Source: Cryobacterium melibiosiphilum
GTDB taxonomy: Bacteria > Actinomycetota > Actinomycetes > Actinomycetales > Microbacteriaceae
Direction: 5' to 3'
Length of the DNA stretch: 64,000 nucleotides
Assembly: GCF_003602235.1 (NCBI RefSeq)
Contig: NZ_QZVS01000094.1
Location: 1 to 64,000, forward strand
The notes beneath the pieces were generated by a model. That model was not told where the DNA came from and made no database searches. It was given only the letters and a program-made list of their open reading frames with translations. How positions within the stretch are numbered: position 1 is the first letter of the stretch; every line of letters starts with the position of its first letter. Made by a program: the position numbers and the translations under genes. This document shows, piece by piece, positions 7,805-16,867 of the stretch.

Positions 7805-8974
7805 GTGGATCTTTACGAATACCAAGCCAGAGACCTCTTTGAGGAGTACGGCGTTCCCGTACTACCGGGCATTATCGCGGACACCCCCGAAGAGGTGCGT
7901 GCCGCGGCCGAGAAGCTCGGCGGCGTTGTCGTCGTCAAGGCGCAGGTCAAGGTTGGCGGCCGCGGCAAGGCCGGCGGCGTCAAGGTAGCCAAGACTCCGG
8001 ATGACGCCGAGGCCGCAGGCCGCGACATCCTGGGCCTGGACATCAAGGGCCACACCGTGCACCGCGTCATGGTCGCCGGCGGAGCCCGCATCAAGCAGGA
8101 GTTCTACTTCTCCGTGCTGCTCGACCGGTCGAACCGGTCATACCTCTCCCTCGCAAGCTATGAGGGCGGCGTGGAGATCGAAGTCCTCGCCGTTGAGAAG
8201 CCCGAAGCGCTGGCCTACACGGCCGTCGACCCCGCGGTCGGCATCGACCTCGCCGTCGCGAAGCAGATCGCGATCGACGCGAAGTTCCCCGCCGAGCTCG
8301 TTGACAAGGTCGCTCCGGTCTTCGTCAAGCTCTACGACGTATTCACGGGCGAAGACGCGACCCTGGTCGAGGTCAACCCCCTCGTATTGACCGAAGAGGG
8401 CGACATCATCGCCCTCGACGGCAAGGTCACCATCGACGAGAACGCCGACTTCCGTCACCCGAAGCACGCGCTTCTCGAAGACGCTGCCGCCGCCGACCCG
8501 CTCGAGGCCAAGGCCAAGGCCGCCGGACTCAACTACGTCAAGCTCGACGGTGAGGTCGGTATCATCGGCAACGGCGCAGGGCTCGTCATGAGCACCCTCG
8601 ACGTCGTCGCCTACGCCGGCGAAGACTTCGGCGGCGTGAAGCCGGCCAACTTCCTGGACATCGGGGGCGGAGCATCCGCTGCCGTCATGGCCGCCGGCCT
8701 CGACGTGATCCTCGGCGACCCGCAGGTCAAGAGCGTCTTCGTCAACGTCTTCGGTGGCATCACCGCGTGTGACGCCGTCGCGTCCGGCATCGTGGGAGCG
8801 CTCGAGACCCTCGGCACAGCCGCCAACAAGCCGCTCGTCGTGCGCCTCGACGGCAACAACGTCGAGGAAGGCCGCCGCATTCTGGCCGAGGCCAACCACC
8901 CGCTCGTGACACTGGCCGCCACCATGGACGAGGGCGCCGCCAAGGCTGCCGAACTCGCCAACGCGGCGAAGTAA
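7805..8974 (+). CDS. sucC: Succinyl-CoA synthetase beta subunit
   Basis: The ADP/GDP-forming beta subunit of succinyl-CoA synthetase, which makes ATP or GTP while converting succinyl-CoA to succinate in the TCA cycle. At 389 residues it has standard length. It begins [19 protein letters not shown], the canonical ATP-grasp N-terminus, which fixes GTG 7805 as the start (GGAAGAG upstream). [13 protein letters not shown] carries the Mg-binding Glu/Asn, and [10 protein letters not shown] and [14 protein letters not shown] match the CoA-ligase half. sucD follows after 12 bases. The shared dyad with icd suggests common control of TCA genes. Confidence 0.97.
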   Translation: MDLYEYQARDLFEEYGVPVLPGIIADTPEEVRAAAEKLGGVVVVKAQVKVGGRGKAGGVKVAKTPDDAEAAGRDILGLDIKGHTVHRVMVAGGARIKQEFYFSVLLDRSNRSYLSLASYEGGVEIEVLAVEKPEALAYTAVDPAVGIDLAVAKQIAIDAKFPAELVDKVAPVFVKLYDVFTGEDATLVEVNPLVLTEEGDIIALDGKVTIDENADFRHPKHALLEDAAAADPLEAKAKAAGLNYVKLDGEVGIIGNGAGLVMSTLDVVAYAGEDFGGVKPANFLDIGGGASAAVMAAGLDVILGDPQVKSVFVNVFGGITACDAVASGIVGALETLGTAANKPLVVRLDGNNVEEGRRILAEANHPLVTLAATMDEGAAKAAELANAAK

Positions 8975-8986
8975 GGACCGAAGAAA

Positions 8987-9874
8987 ATGTCAATCTTCCT
9001 CAACAAGGACTCCAAGGTCATCGTGCAGGGCATCACCGGAGGTGAGGGCACCAAGCACACCGCCCTCATGCTCAAGGCCGGTACCCAGGTCGTCGGTGGC
9101 GTCAACGCCCGCAAGGCCGGCACCACCGTCACCCACGGCGACGTCGAACTGCCCGTTTTCGGCACCGTCAAGGAGGCCGTCGCGGCCACCGGCGCCGACG
9201 TCTCCATCGTCTTCGTTCCGCCGGTGTTCACCAAGGACGCCGTCATCGAAGCGATCGACGCCGAGATTCCGCTGCTCGTCATCATCACCGAGGGCGTGCC
9301 GGTTCAGGACTCCGCCGAGTTCTGGGCGTACGCCAAGGCCAAGGGCAACAAGACCCGCATCATCGGCCCGAACTGCCCCGGCATCATCACGCCCGGTGAA
9401 GCGCTCGTGGGCATCACGCCGGCGAACATCACCGGCAAGGGCCCGGTCGGACTCGTCTCCAAGTCGGGCACGCTCACGTACCAGATGATGTACGAACTGC
9501 GCGACCTGGGCTTCTCGACCGCGATCGGCATCGGTGGCGACCCCATCATCGGCACCACGCACATCGACGCCCTCGAGGCGTTCGAGAACGACCCGGAGAC
9601 CCTCGCGATCGTCATGATCGGTGAAATCGGCGGCGACGCCGAGGAGAAGGCCGCCGAGTACATCAAGGCGCACGTCACGAAGCCGGTCATCGGCTACGTG
9701 GCCGGCTTCACCGCCCCCGAAGGCAAGACCATGGGCCACGCCGGCGCCATCGTCTCCGACGGAGCCGGAACCGCCCAGGGCAAGAAGGAGGCCCTCGAGG
9801 CCGCCGGAGTCAAGGTCGGCAAGACGCCGAGCGAGGCAGCCACCCTGCTGCGCGCGGCGCTCGCCGCACTCTAA
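8987..9874 (+). CDS. sucD: Succinyl-CoA synthetase alpha subunit
   Basis: A 295-residue alpha subunit that binds CoA and carries the phosphohistidine. The Rossmann CoA-binding part has [15 protein letters not shown] at the N-terminus; [15 protein letters not shown] and SKSGTLTYQ are conserved; the catalytic His is in KTMGHAGAI near residue 247. It is the second gene of sucCD, and an intrinsic terminator follows closely, so the operon probably ends here and perM is separate. Confidence 0.97.
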   Translation: MSIFLNKDSKVIVQGITGGEGTKHTALMLKAGTQVVGGVNARKAGTTVTHGDVELPVFGTVKEAVAATGADVSIVFVPPVFTKDAVIEAIDAEIPLLVIITEGVPVQDSAEFWAYAKAKGNKTRIIGPNCPGIITPGEALVGITPANITGKGPVGLVSKSGTLTYQMMYELRDLGFSTAIGIGGDPIIGTTHIDALEAFENDPETLAIVMIGEIGGDAEEKAAEYIKAHVTKPVIGYVAGFTAPEGKTMGHAGAIVSDGAGTAQGKKEALEAAGVKVGKTPSEAATLLRAALAAL

Positions 9875-9902
9875 GCACCACCCGCACCACCCGCACCAAT
9901 AG

Positions 9903-9930
9903 ACAGGGCCCGCCGATCGACGGGCCCTGT
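9903..9930 (+). terminator. Intrinsic terminator of sucCD
   Basis: A perfect 10-bp stem ACAGGGCCCG / CGGGCCCTGT around an 8-base loop, 28 bp after the sucD stop. Only a short T-containing tail (TTGTG), as is usual in high-GC actinobacteria. Confidence 0.8.
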
Positions 9931-9979
9931 TGTGCGCTCGCCCGGGCCGGGAGGCTGCCGCCACGGCCCCAGCGCCCAC

Positions 9980-10047
9980 TCGCGGCACTCCTTGTGCAAG
10001 CCGGCACTTGTTACAACGAGTGCCCGCTCGCGCAACGAGTGCCGCGA
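9980..10047. repeat. Intergenic palindromic element, family A, copy 1
   Basis: Outer arms TCGCGGCACTCCTTGTGC (9980-9997) and GCGCAACGAGTGCCGCGA (10030-10047) pair with two mismatches in 18; an inner pair GGCACTTGTT / AACGAGTGCC makes a second hairpin. Related elements occur at 20917-20987 and 46770-46829. Confidence 0.65.
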
Positions 10048-10060
10048 CGTGTTCAGCCCG

Positions 10061-10094
10061 CCCGCAGAGGTGCCGTGCCCGCAGAGGTGCCGTG
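10061..10094 (+). repeat. Perfect tandem 17-bp duplication
   Basis: CCCGCAGAGGTGCCGTG occurs at 10061-10077 and again at 10078-10094 with no spacer, 45 bp before perM. Confidence 0.8.
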
Positions 10095-10139
10095 TCCCAG
10101 GACGTGATGCCCCGCCGCGGCAGGTAGGCTCGAAGCCGG

Positions 10140-11726
10140 ATGAACCGCATAACGACAGCCCTGCTTGCCGCTCTCGAGGCGCTCCTCGTCGTCGCTATCG
10201 GCATCGGGATCGCGCTCGTGCCGCTGACCGTGCTCTGGGCCGCCCACTTCGGCCTCGCCGTGGAGTGGTTCGTCTTCTGGCGGGCCGCCGTCGACGTCTG
10301 GCTGATCGGCAACGGCGTGGACCTGCTCGTGCACCTGTCCCCGGAAGTCGCGGTCGCCTTCGCGTTCACGGGCGCCGAAGAACCCTTCCTGCTGACCCTC
10401 GCCCCGCTCGGCTTCGCCCTCACGGCCGTGCTCCTCGGCGTGCGCACCGGCCGTCGCGCGGCGGAGACGCCGCACCGCTGGGTGGGGGTGGGGGCATCCG
10501 TTCTCAGCTATGCCCTCTTTGCGAGCCTTGTGACCGTGTCGGCGCAGACCACGATCGTGAGCCCGGTGCTCTGGCAGGGCTTCGTGCTGCCGCCGCTGAT
10601 CTACGCCGCCGGCGTGCTGCTGGGCTCCGAACTCGGCGCCCGCGAGGGCCGAGGCCTGCCCGGATCGACCGGCGCCCGGCAACTCGACCCGGTCGCCCGC
10701 ACCATTCGCGAACGCTACCTCGACCTGCCCCAGACGGCACGCACGGTCGTGTTGGCGGTGCTGCGCGGTGGAACCGCCACCACGGCGGGCATCATGGGCG
10801 TCTCCGCGATCACCGTCGCGGTGCTCATCGGGCTGAACTACACCACCATCATCGGGCTCTACGAAGCCGTTCAGGCCGGCGTGCTCGGCGGCGCCACCCT
10901 GACCGTCATGCAGCTCGCGCTGATTCCCAACTTCGTCACCTGGGCCGCGGCCTGGTTCGTCGGCCCCGGCATCGCCGTGGGCGTGGGCAGCAGCGTCTCC
11001 CCGGCCGGAACCGTGCTCGGTCCGATCCCGGGCCTGCCGATTCTCGGCGCCCTGCCCCAGGGGGCCCTCGAATGGGGCTTCCTGGGCCTGCTCGTGCCGA
11101 TTCTGATCGGCTTCATCGCGGCCGTCGTGGTTCGGCAGCGGATGCGCCGGCCCGGCATCCCCGACCCCGGGCGCCTCGCGCAGGTGCTCGCTGGACTGGG
11201 CATCGGCCTGCTCGCCGGCCTGCTGCTCGGGCTGCTCGCCTGGTGGTCGGGCGGAGCCATCGGTCCCGGACGCCTCGTCGAGGTGGGCCCCAACCCCCTG
11301 CTCGTCGGTGCCCTCACCGCCGCCGAGGTCGGTGTCGCCGCGGTGCTCGGCATGCTCGTCGGCGGTCACGTGGTGCTGCCGCAGCGCCGGGTTCGGCCGG
11401 CCAGGCGGCCGCGCACGGCCGCGCGCTCGAAGCCGGTCGCGGCATCCGCTGCCCCCGGTACCGCTCGCATGCCGTGGCCACGCCTCGGGACCCGGCGCGC
11501 GCAGTCCGGCGGCACACCCGATCAGCCCGCCCAGAAACGCGATCCGAAACCGAAGCCCGCGCCGAAGTCTCAGGCCGCGCCCAAGCCCACCCCGGCACCG
11601 AAACCGGCCGCCACCGGCACCCGCCGCGAACGCCTCAGCCGGTTTCTGCGCGCCGAAGACGACGAGGACAGCGCCGGTGGGAGCCCGAGTGACGGTGGAT
11701 CGGGCCAGCCGCCCGCGAAACGGTAG
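10140..11726 (+). CDS. PerM-like cell-division membrane protein (DUF6350)
   Basis: A 528-residue polytopic membrane protein with about ten hydrophobic segments over residues 1-410 and a Pro/Lys/Arg/Ala-rich cytosolic tail of about 120 residues (repeated PKP/APK motifs), ending in an acidic stretch. It sits between sucD and purN, exactly where Mycobacterium tuberculosis has PerM (Rv0955), a DUF6350 protein linked to septum stability. The assignment rests on synteny and topology. A TAGGCT box 9 nt before the ATG suggests an almost leaderless transcript. Its TAG stop is also the first half of the purN -10 box. Confidence 0.78.
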   Translation: MNRITTALLAALEALLVVAIGIGIALVPLTVLWAAHFGLAVEWFVFWRAAVDVWLIGNGVDLLVHLSPEVAVAFAFTGAEEPFLLTLAPLGFALTAVLLGVRTGRRAAETPHRWVGVGASVLSYALFASLVTVSAQTTIVSPVLWQGFVLPPLIYAAGVLLGSELGAREGRGLPGSTGARQLDPVARTIRERYLDLPQTARTVVLAVLRGGTATTAGIMGVSAITVAVLIGLNYTTIIGLYEAVQAGVLGGATLTVMQLALIPNFVTWAAAWFVGPGIAVGVGSSVSPAGTVLGPIPGLPILGALPQGALEWGFLGLLVPILIGFIAAVVVRQRMRRPGIPDPGRLAQVLAGLGIGLLAGLLLGLLAWWSGGAIGPGRLVEVGPNPLLVGALTAAEVGVAAVLGMLVGGHVVLPQRRVRPARRPRTAARSKPVAASAAPGTARMPWPRLGTRRAQSGGTPDQPAQKRDPKPKPAPKSQAAPKPTPAPKPAATGTRRERLSRFLRAEDDEDSAGGSPSDGGSGQPPAKR

Positions 11727-11735
11727 GCTCAAGTA
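11724..11735 (+). promoter_or_regulatory. Leaderless promoter of purN, built on the perM stop codon
   Basis: TAGGCT (11724-11729) is followed by six bases and the purN GTG. The TAG of this box is the perM stop codon. Confidence 0.55.
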
Positions 11736-12329
11736 GTGCTGTCACTGCTCGTATTGATCTCCGGCGGGGGATCCAACCTCCGCTCCCTGCTTGAGGCGTC
11801 AGAAGACGCCGAATATCCGGCCCGAGTGGTGGCCATCGGCGCGGATCGCGACGCCGACGGGCTGGGCCTCGGCGAGGAGTTGGGCATCCCGACCTTCGCC
11901 GTCAACTACGGCTCCTACCCCGACCGCGCCGCCTGGGGCGACGCCCTGCTCGAGCAAATCCAGCTCTGGAAACCCGACCTCGTCATTCTCAGCGGCCTCA
12001 TGCGGTTGCTGCCGCCCCGCGTGGTCGCGGCCCTCTCTCCGAACCTGATCAACACGCATCCGGCGTACCTGCCCGAATTCCCGGGCGCCCACGGGGTGCG
12101 CGACGCCCTCGCCGCCGGGGCCACCCAGACCGGCGCGAGCATCATCGTCGTCGACGGCGGAGTCGATGCCGGCCCGATCATCTCCCAGGAACGCGTCGCA
12201 ATCGAGGCGGGGGACAGCGAAGCCGCCCTGCACGAGCGCATCAAACTTGTCGAGCGGCGCCTGCTGGTGCAGGCCGTGCTCGATATCGCCAACGGCCACG
12301 TCAATCTCAAGGAGCATTCCCCCGCATGA
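11736..12329 (+). CDS. purN: Phosphoribosylglycinamide formyltransferase
   Basis: A 197-residue GART enzyme that transfers a formyl group from 10-formyl-THF to glycinamide ribonucleotide, step 3 of purine synthesis. [13 protein letters not shown] binds the ribonucleotide phosphate; [20 protein letters not shown] contains the catalytic His and the SLLP-type loop; [14 protein letters not shown] contains the catalytic Asp. GTG 11736 is supported by a leaderless -10 box and by the glycine-rich loop lying just behind. It overlaps purH by 4 bp (ATGA), so the two are co-translated. Confidence 0.97.
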   Translation: MLSLLVLISGGGSNLRSLLEASEDAEYPARVVAIGADRDADGLGLGEELGIPTFAVNYGSYPDRAAWGDALLEQIQLWKPDLVILSGLMRLLPPRVVAALSPNLINTHPAYLPEFPGAHGVRDALAAGATQTGASIIVVDGGVDAGPIISQERVAIEAGDSEAALHERIKLVERRLLVQAVLDIANGHVNLKEHSPA

Positions 12330-14095
12330 GCGCACCCACCCTGGCGCAGAGCCTCTACCGCGAACGCGACGCGATCAAGATCGAACGCGCCCTCATCTCC
12401 GTCAGCGACAAGACCGGCCTGCTCGAACTCGCCGCGGTGCTCGCCGCCTCCGGCGTCGAAATCGTCTCCACCGGCTCCACGGCCGCCGCGATCCGTGCCG
12501 CCGGCCACCCGGTGACGGATGTCGCCACGGTCACCGGATTCCCGGAATCCCTCGACGGCCGCGTGAAGACGCTGCACCCGAGCGTGCATGCCGGCATCCT
12601 CGCCGACCTGCGCCTCGAAGCCCACGAGAACCAGCTCGCCGACCTCAGCATTGCGCCGTTCCAGCTCGTCGTCGTCAACCTCTACCCGTTCGTCGAAACC
12701 GTCGAGAGCGGCGCGGCCGACGCCGAGGTCATCGAACAGATCGACATCGGCGGCCCCGCCCTCGTGCGCGCCTCGGCGAAGAACCACGCCAACGTCGCGA
12801 TTGTCGTCGATCCCGAGAACTACGGCGAACTTGTCGCCGCGGTCGAAGCCGGCGGCACCACGCTCCGCCTGCGCCAGAAGTTCGCCTCGCTCGCCTTCGA
12901 GCACACCGCCGACTACGACTTCGCCGTCTCCGAGTGGTTCACCGCCAACGTCTACGACCAGTGGGCCGAAGACGACGACGTCGTCGACGCCTTGACGGCC
13001 GACGCCGAGGGCGCCGCCGCGCTGGCCCACTCGCTGGGTGCTGATGACAGCCTGATCGGGGACGACCCCACCATGGCCGGTTCCGTCTTCGACGCGCCGT
13101 TCGATGAGACCCTCGACAACTCCGACGACCCCGAGTCGCCGTTCCCCGACACCCTCGTGATCGAGGCCAGCCGCGCTGCTGTGCTGCGCTACGGCGAGAA
13201 CTCGCACCAGGCCGCCGCCCTCTACGTGGGCGAAGGCGGACGCGGCATCGCCCAGGCCGTGCAGCTGCACGGCAAGGAAATGTCCTACAACAACTACGTC
13301 GACGGCGACGCCGCCGTGCGCGCCGCCTTCGACTTCGGCGAACCGGCCGTCGCGATCGTCAAGCACGCCAACCCGTGCGGCATCGCCGTCGCCAACCCCA
13401 AGGCACCGGATGCCATCGCGAGCGCCCACAAGCGCGCCCACGACTGCGACCCGGTCTCGGCCTTCGGCGGTGTCATCGCGGCGAACCGCATCGTGACCTT
13501 CGGCATGGCCGAGACCATCAGCCAGATCTTCACCGAGGTGCTCATCGCTCCTGGCTTCGAGCCCGCCGCGGTCGAACTGCTGACCAAGAAGAAGAACATC
13601 CGCCTGCTCGAGCTTCCCGCGGACTACGCCCGCTCCTCCCTTGAACTGCGCCAGATCTCCGGCGGACTGCTCGTACAAGAGACCGACAGCTTCGAGGAGT
13701 TCTCCTCGGAAAAGTGGGAACTCGTCGCCGGCCCCGAGGTCGACGCCGCCACCCGCGCCGACCTCGAGTTCGCGTGGAAGTCGTGCCGTTCCGTGAAGTC
13801 GAACGCGATTCTGCTGGCTCGGGGCGGAGCATCCGTCGGCGTCGGAATGGGCCAGGTCAACCGCGTTGACAGCTGCCACCTCGCCGTGAGCCGCGCCGGC
13901 GACCGCGCCGAGGGCAGCGTCGCCGCCTCCGACGCGTTCTTCCCCTTCGCTGACGGCCTGCAGGTTTTGCTCGAAGCCGGCGTCACCGCCGTCGTGCAGC
14001 CCGGTGGCTCGGTACGCGACCCCGAGGTCATCGCCGCGGCCTCCGCTGCCGGCGTGTCGATGTACTTCACGGGAGAGCGTCACTTCTTCCACTGA
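12326..14095 (+). CDS. purH: AICAR transformylase / IMP cyclohydrolase
   Basis: The bifunctional enzyme for the last two steps of IMP synthesis. The N-terminal cyclohydrolase has [22 protein letters not shown], and [18 protein letters not shown]; the transformylase half has [12 protein letters not shown] (Ser where most homologues have Pro), [22 protein letters not shown] and the C-terminal [11 protein letters not shown]. At 589 residues it is about 50 longer than the common 520-540. The extra length is an acidic, low-complexity insertion at about residues 212-275, between the two domains (DALTADAEG to SPFPDTL). It uses 10-formyl-THF, as do purN and purU in this window. A strong hairpin follows the stop. 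Confidence 0.97.
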   Translation: MSAPTLAQSLYRERDAIKIERALISVSDKTGLLELAAVLAASGVEIVSTGSTAAAIRAAGHPVTDVATVTGFPESLDGRVKTLHPSVHAGILADLRLEAHENQLADLSIAPFQLVVVNLYPFVETVESGAADAEVIEQIDIGGPALVRASAKNHANVAIVVDPENYGELVAAVEAGGTTLRLRQKFASLAFEHTADYDFAVSEWFTANVYDQWAEDDDVVDALTADAEGAAALAHSLGADDSLIGDDPTMAGSVFDAPFDETLDNSDDPESPFPDTLVIEASRAAVLRYGENSHQAAALYVGEGGRGIAQAVQLHGKEMSYNNYVDGDAAVRAAFDFGEPAVAIVKHANPCGIAVANPKAPDAIASAHKRAHDCDPVSAFGGVIAANRIVTFGMAETISQIFTEVLIAPGFEPAAVELLTKKKNIRLLELPADYARSSLELRQISGGLLVQETDSFEEFSSEKWELVAGPEVDAATRADLEFAWKSCRSVKSNAILLARGGASVGVGMGQVNRVDSCHLAVSRAGDRAEGSVAASDAFFPFADGLQVLLEAGVTAVVQPGGSVRDPEVIAAASAAGVSMYFTGERHFFH

Positions 14096-14115
14096 TCGCA
14101 CCACGTTTCTCGAAC

Positions 14116-14175
14116 CGCGAGTGAGCAGTTTCTGCACTTCCCGAGCCCGGGAAGTGCCGAAACTGCTCACTCGCG
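14116..14175. terminator. Long perfect-type hairpin after purH
   Basis: Arms 14116-14143 and 14148-14175 pair in 27 of 28 positions around the 4-base loop AGCC. It begins 20 bp after the purH stop and may end purNH transcription, but the stem is far longer than a normal terminator and lacks a T tail, so it may instead be a palindromic repeat. It does not share sequence with families A or B. Confidence 0.65.
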
Positions 14176-14249
14176 AGCGGAGGGGTGCGGGCAGGCGCAA
14201 CTAGGGTGGAGCCACGACCTACGGATGCGGGACCTGCGGGAGGGCCATC

Positions 14250-15482
14250 GTGACGATCCTCGACTTCTTCGTTCCACCCATCGTGTTCGCCGCGCTCGTC
14301 GCGGTCGTGCTCGCGGTCGCCGTGACCGCGGTCGCGTCGCTCAGCTTTCGCCTGGTCGGGCGGCGCAAGGCCTGGGCCCGCACCCTGCTGCGGCTGGCGC
14401 GCATCCCCTTTCGCATCACGGTGCTCGTCGGCTTGCTCTGGCTCGCCGACACCCTCTACCCGGTGGCCGATCCGGGACTGACCGACCTCGCCGACTTCAT
14501 CTTTCGCACGCTGTTCACCGGCTCGGCGACCTGGCTGCTCTGCGCGCTGCTGTATTTTCTCGAGGAGATCGCCGCCACCCGGTACCGCATCGACGTGCGC
14601 GACAACCGCGTCGCCCGGCGGGTGCGCACCCAGCTGCGCATGCTGCGCCGCATCGGGGTGGTCATTCTCATCATCTGCGCGATCGGCGCGATTTTGCTGA
14701 GTGTTCCGGGCGCCGCGACCGCCGGGGCGAGCCTGTTCGCTTCCGCCGGGCTGCTCAGCGTCGTCGCGGGACTCGCCGCGCAGTCGACCCTCGCCAACGT
14801 CTTCGCCGGCATGCAGCTCGCCTTCAACAATGCGCTGCGGGTCGACGACGTCGTGATCGTCGAAACCGAGTGGGGCAAGATCGAGGAGATCACCCTCACC
14901 TACGTCGTCGTGCACATCTGGGACGACCGCCGCATGGTGCTGCCCTCGACCTATTTCACGACGAATCCGTTCCAGAACTGGACCCGGCACACCAGCGAAC
15001 TGCTCGGCGCGATCGAGTTCGACCTGGACTGGCGCGTCGACCCGGTCGGCATGCGCGAAGAGCTCAACCGCATCGTGGCGGCGACGGACCTCTGGGACGA
15101 GCGCGTCGTCGTGCTCCAGGTGACGGATGCCGTGGGCGGCTTCGTGCGCGTACGCGTGTTGGTCTCCGCCCAGGACGCCCCCACCCTCTTCGACCTGCGC
15201 TGTCTCGTGCGGGAAAACCTGATCACCTGGCTGAACAGCGACAACCCCGAGGCGATCCCGGTCGGACGGATGGAACTGCGGCAGGAGCGGGAGGTGGCGG
15301 CGCCCGCGCGACGGGAGCGGCGGCATCCGGTCACCGAACCTGTCGGCCTGTTCTCAGGAGACGAGAAGGCCAAGAAACGGGCGGCCCAGTTCACCGAGTC
15401 GATCCCGGTGCAGGAGCGTGACGCGCTCGGCGATTCCGGCGGTTCGGGCGCCGATCCCGGTGCCGGGCGCTCTCCGCGTTAG
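14250..15482 (+). CDS. MscS-family mechanosensitive channel
   Basis: A 410-residue small-conductance mechanosensitive channel homologue that would release solutes on hypo-osmotic shock. Five hydrophobic segments precede the pore helix SLFASAGLLSVVAGLAAQSTLANVFAG (residues about 160-190), the most conserved part of the family. The beta domain follows (DDVVIVETEWGKIEEITLTYVVV, then MVLPSTYF). A cytosolic C-terminal extension rich in charged residues covers the last 70 residues. The GTG start has GGGAGGG upstream; a TAGGGT box at about 14202 may be its promoter. Its TAG stop forms the -10 box of the next gene. Confidence 0.9.
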   Translation: MTILDFFVPPIVFAALVAVVLAVAVTAVASLSFRLVGRRKAWARTLLRLARIPFRITVLVGLLWLADTLYPVADPGLTDLADFIFRTLFTGSATWLLCALLYFLEEIAATRYRIDVRDNRVARRVRTQLRMLRRIGVVILIICAIGAILLSVPGAATAGASLFASAGLLSVVAGLAAQSTLANVFAGMQLAFNNALRVDDVVIVETEWGKIEEITLTYVVVHIWDDRRMVLPSTYFTTNPFQNWTRHTSELLGAIEFDLDWRVDPVGMREELNRIVAATDLWDERVVVLQVTDAVGGFVRVRVLVSAQDAPTLFDLRCLVRENLITWLNSDNPEAIPVGRMELRQEREVAAPARRERRHPVTEPVGLFSGDEKAKKRAAQFTESIPVQERDALGDSGGSGADPGAGRSPR

Positions 15483-15491
15483 TCTGGGCGG
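15480..15491 (+). promoter_or_regulatory. Leaderless promoter of the Leu/Phe/Val dehydrogenase, built on the mscS stop codon
   Basis: TAGTCT (15480-15485), whose TAG is the stop codon of the channel gene, then six bases and ATG 15492. Confidence 0.55.
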
Positions 15492-16643
15492 ATGGCGCAA
15501 CACCCTGCGCCCCACACGACTGACGGCCCACCCGGCCGGCAGACCCCCGTCCGAAAGAATCCCATGAATCTCACGCAACCCGCAGTGTCGCTCGATGCGC
15601 TCGCCGCGATCCCGTTCACGCACGAGAAAGTGCTGGTCACGACCGGTACCCGCTCCGGACTGATGATCACCGTCGCCGTGCACTCCACCCGCCTCGGCCA
15701 GGCCCTCGGCGGCGCCCGCATCTGGCAGTACGCCAGCTGGACCGACGCCGTCGCCGACGCGCTGCGCCTCAGCGCCGCGATGACGCTCAAGAACGCGGCC
15801 GCGGGCCTCGCGCTCGGCGGCGGCAAGGCCGTTGTCTACCTGCCGCTCGGCACCGTGTTGACCGAGGCCGAGAAGCGCGACGCCATGCTCGACCTCGGAG
15901 ACGCCGTGGAGAGCCTGAACGGCGCCTACATGACCGCCGAAGACGTGGGGTCGAGCGCCGAACTGATGGCCATCGTCGCCGAGCGCACCGCGCATGTCTG
16001 CGGCCTGCCGACCGCCACCGGCGGCGTCGGAGAACCCGCCGACGCGACCGCCGCGGGCGTGTACGCGAGCATTCTCGCCACCCTCGAGGCCCTCTTCGGC
16101 AGCCGCGAGGTCGCCGGCCGCCACCTCGTGATCTCGGGCCTCGGCCAGGTCGGCGGCCGCCTCGCGCGGGCCCTCGCCGCCGCCGGCGCGACCCTCACCG
16201 TGACGGACATCAACCCCGACAAGCGCGAACTCGCCGATGAGCTCGGCGCCGGCTGGGTTCCCGTTGCCGGCGCGCACCGCATCCAGGCTGACCTGTTCGT
16301 GCCGTGCGGTCTCGGCGGCGTGCTCGACGCGACCGTGATCGGCGAACTCAACGTGCTCGGCGTCTGCGGCGCCGCCAACAACCAGCTCGCCGAGGTCGCC
16401 GGAGCCGCCGAGCTCGACGCCCGCGGCATTCTCTGGGCACCCGACTTCGTCGTGAACGCCGGGGGAGTGGTGTTCCTCGCCATGGCGAGCGAAGCGGATG
16501 CCGACGCAGCCGCGATCGCGACCCGGGTCGCGGCGATCGGCGACGTGCTCGGCCAGATCTTCGCGGATGCCCACGCCGAGGGCATCACGACCCTCGCCGC
16601 CGCCGAACGCCTGGCCGCGGCCCGACTGGGCGCCGCGGTCTAG
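15492..16643 (+). CDS. Leu/Phe/Val-type amino acid dehydrogenase
   Basis: A member of the Glu/Leu/Phe/Val dehydrogenase superfamily that oxidatively deaminates a branched-chain or aromatic amino acid with NAD. AMTLKNAAAGLALGGGKAVV contains the glycine-rich substrate loop and catalytic Lys; the Rossmann domain carries VISGLGQVGGRLARALAAAG with DIN at the strand end; FVVNAGGVV is the conserved cofactor/substrate contact. 383 residues from ATG 15492, supported by the leaderless box; ATG 15564 (MNLTQPAVS) matches the usual family N-terminus and is the alternative. Which amino acid is used cannot be told. Confidence 0.88.
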   Translation: MAQHPAPHTTDGPPGRQTPVRKNPMNLTQPAVSLDALAAIPFTHEKVLVTTGTRSGLMITVAVHSTRLGQALGGARIWQYASWTDAVADALRLSAAMTLKNAAAGLALGGGKAVVYLPLGTVLTEAEKRDAMLDLGDAVESLNGAYMTAEDVGSSAELMAIVAERTAHVCGLPTATGGVGEPADATAAGVYASILATLEALFGSREVAGRHLVISGLGQVGGRLARALAAAGATLTVTDINPDKRELADELGAGWVPVAGAHRIQADLFVPCGLGGVLDATVIGELNVLGVCGAANNQLAEVAGAAELDARGILWAPDFVVNAGGVVFLAMASEADADAAAIATRVAAIGDVLGQIFADAHAEGITTLAAAERLAAARLGAAV

Positions 16644-16663
16644 CCCACGGGGCCCAGCCCTGC

Positions 16664-16772
16664 GCGGTTGTCGAGCCCGTCGAGACACCGCTCGCCTGCT
16701 GCTGCTGCGCCGCTGCACGGTATGTGCGCCGCTGGTCGCGGCGAGCGGCGTCTCGACAGGCTCGACAACCGC
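16664..16772. repeat. Palindromic MITE-like element, family B, copy 1
   Basis: Terminal inverted repeats 16664-16696 and 16740-16772, 33 bp each, agree in 31 positions and flank a 43-bp centre. The arms contain TGTCGAGCCTGTCGAGA. It lies between the amino acid dehydrogenase and the ABC transporter operon; a TAGTCT box at 16812-16817 just beyond may start the operon. Confidence 0.7.
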
Positions 16773-16867
16773 GACCCACCGCGAGATTTGCGGTCTAGCC
16801 CCCTTCGGCCGTAGTCTGAAAGGCTGCCTGATCGGGCCGCGCACAACGCCGTCGTTCAGGACACACC

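Noticed and set aside
8990..10447. Long open frame antisense to sucD and perM
   Set aside because: Covers a terminator and a palindromic repeat and mirrors sucD; no domain recognisable.
11915..14200. Long open frame antisense to purN-purH
   Set aside because: Mirror of the high-GC coding strand; no ribosome-binding site and the sense strand carries unmistakable purN and purH.
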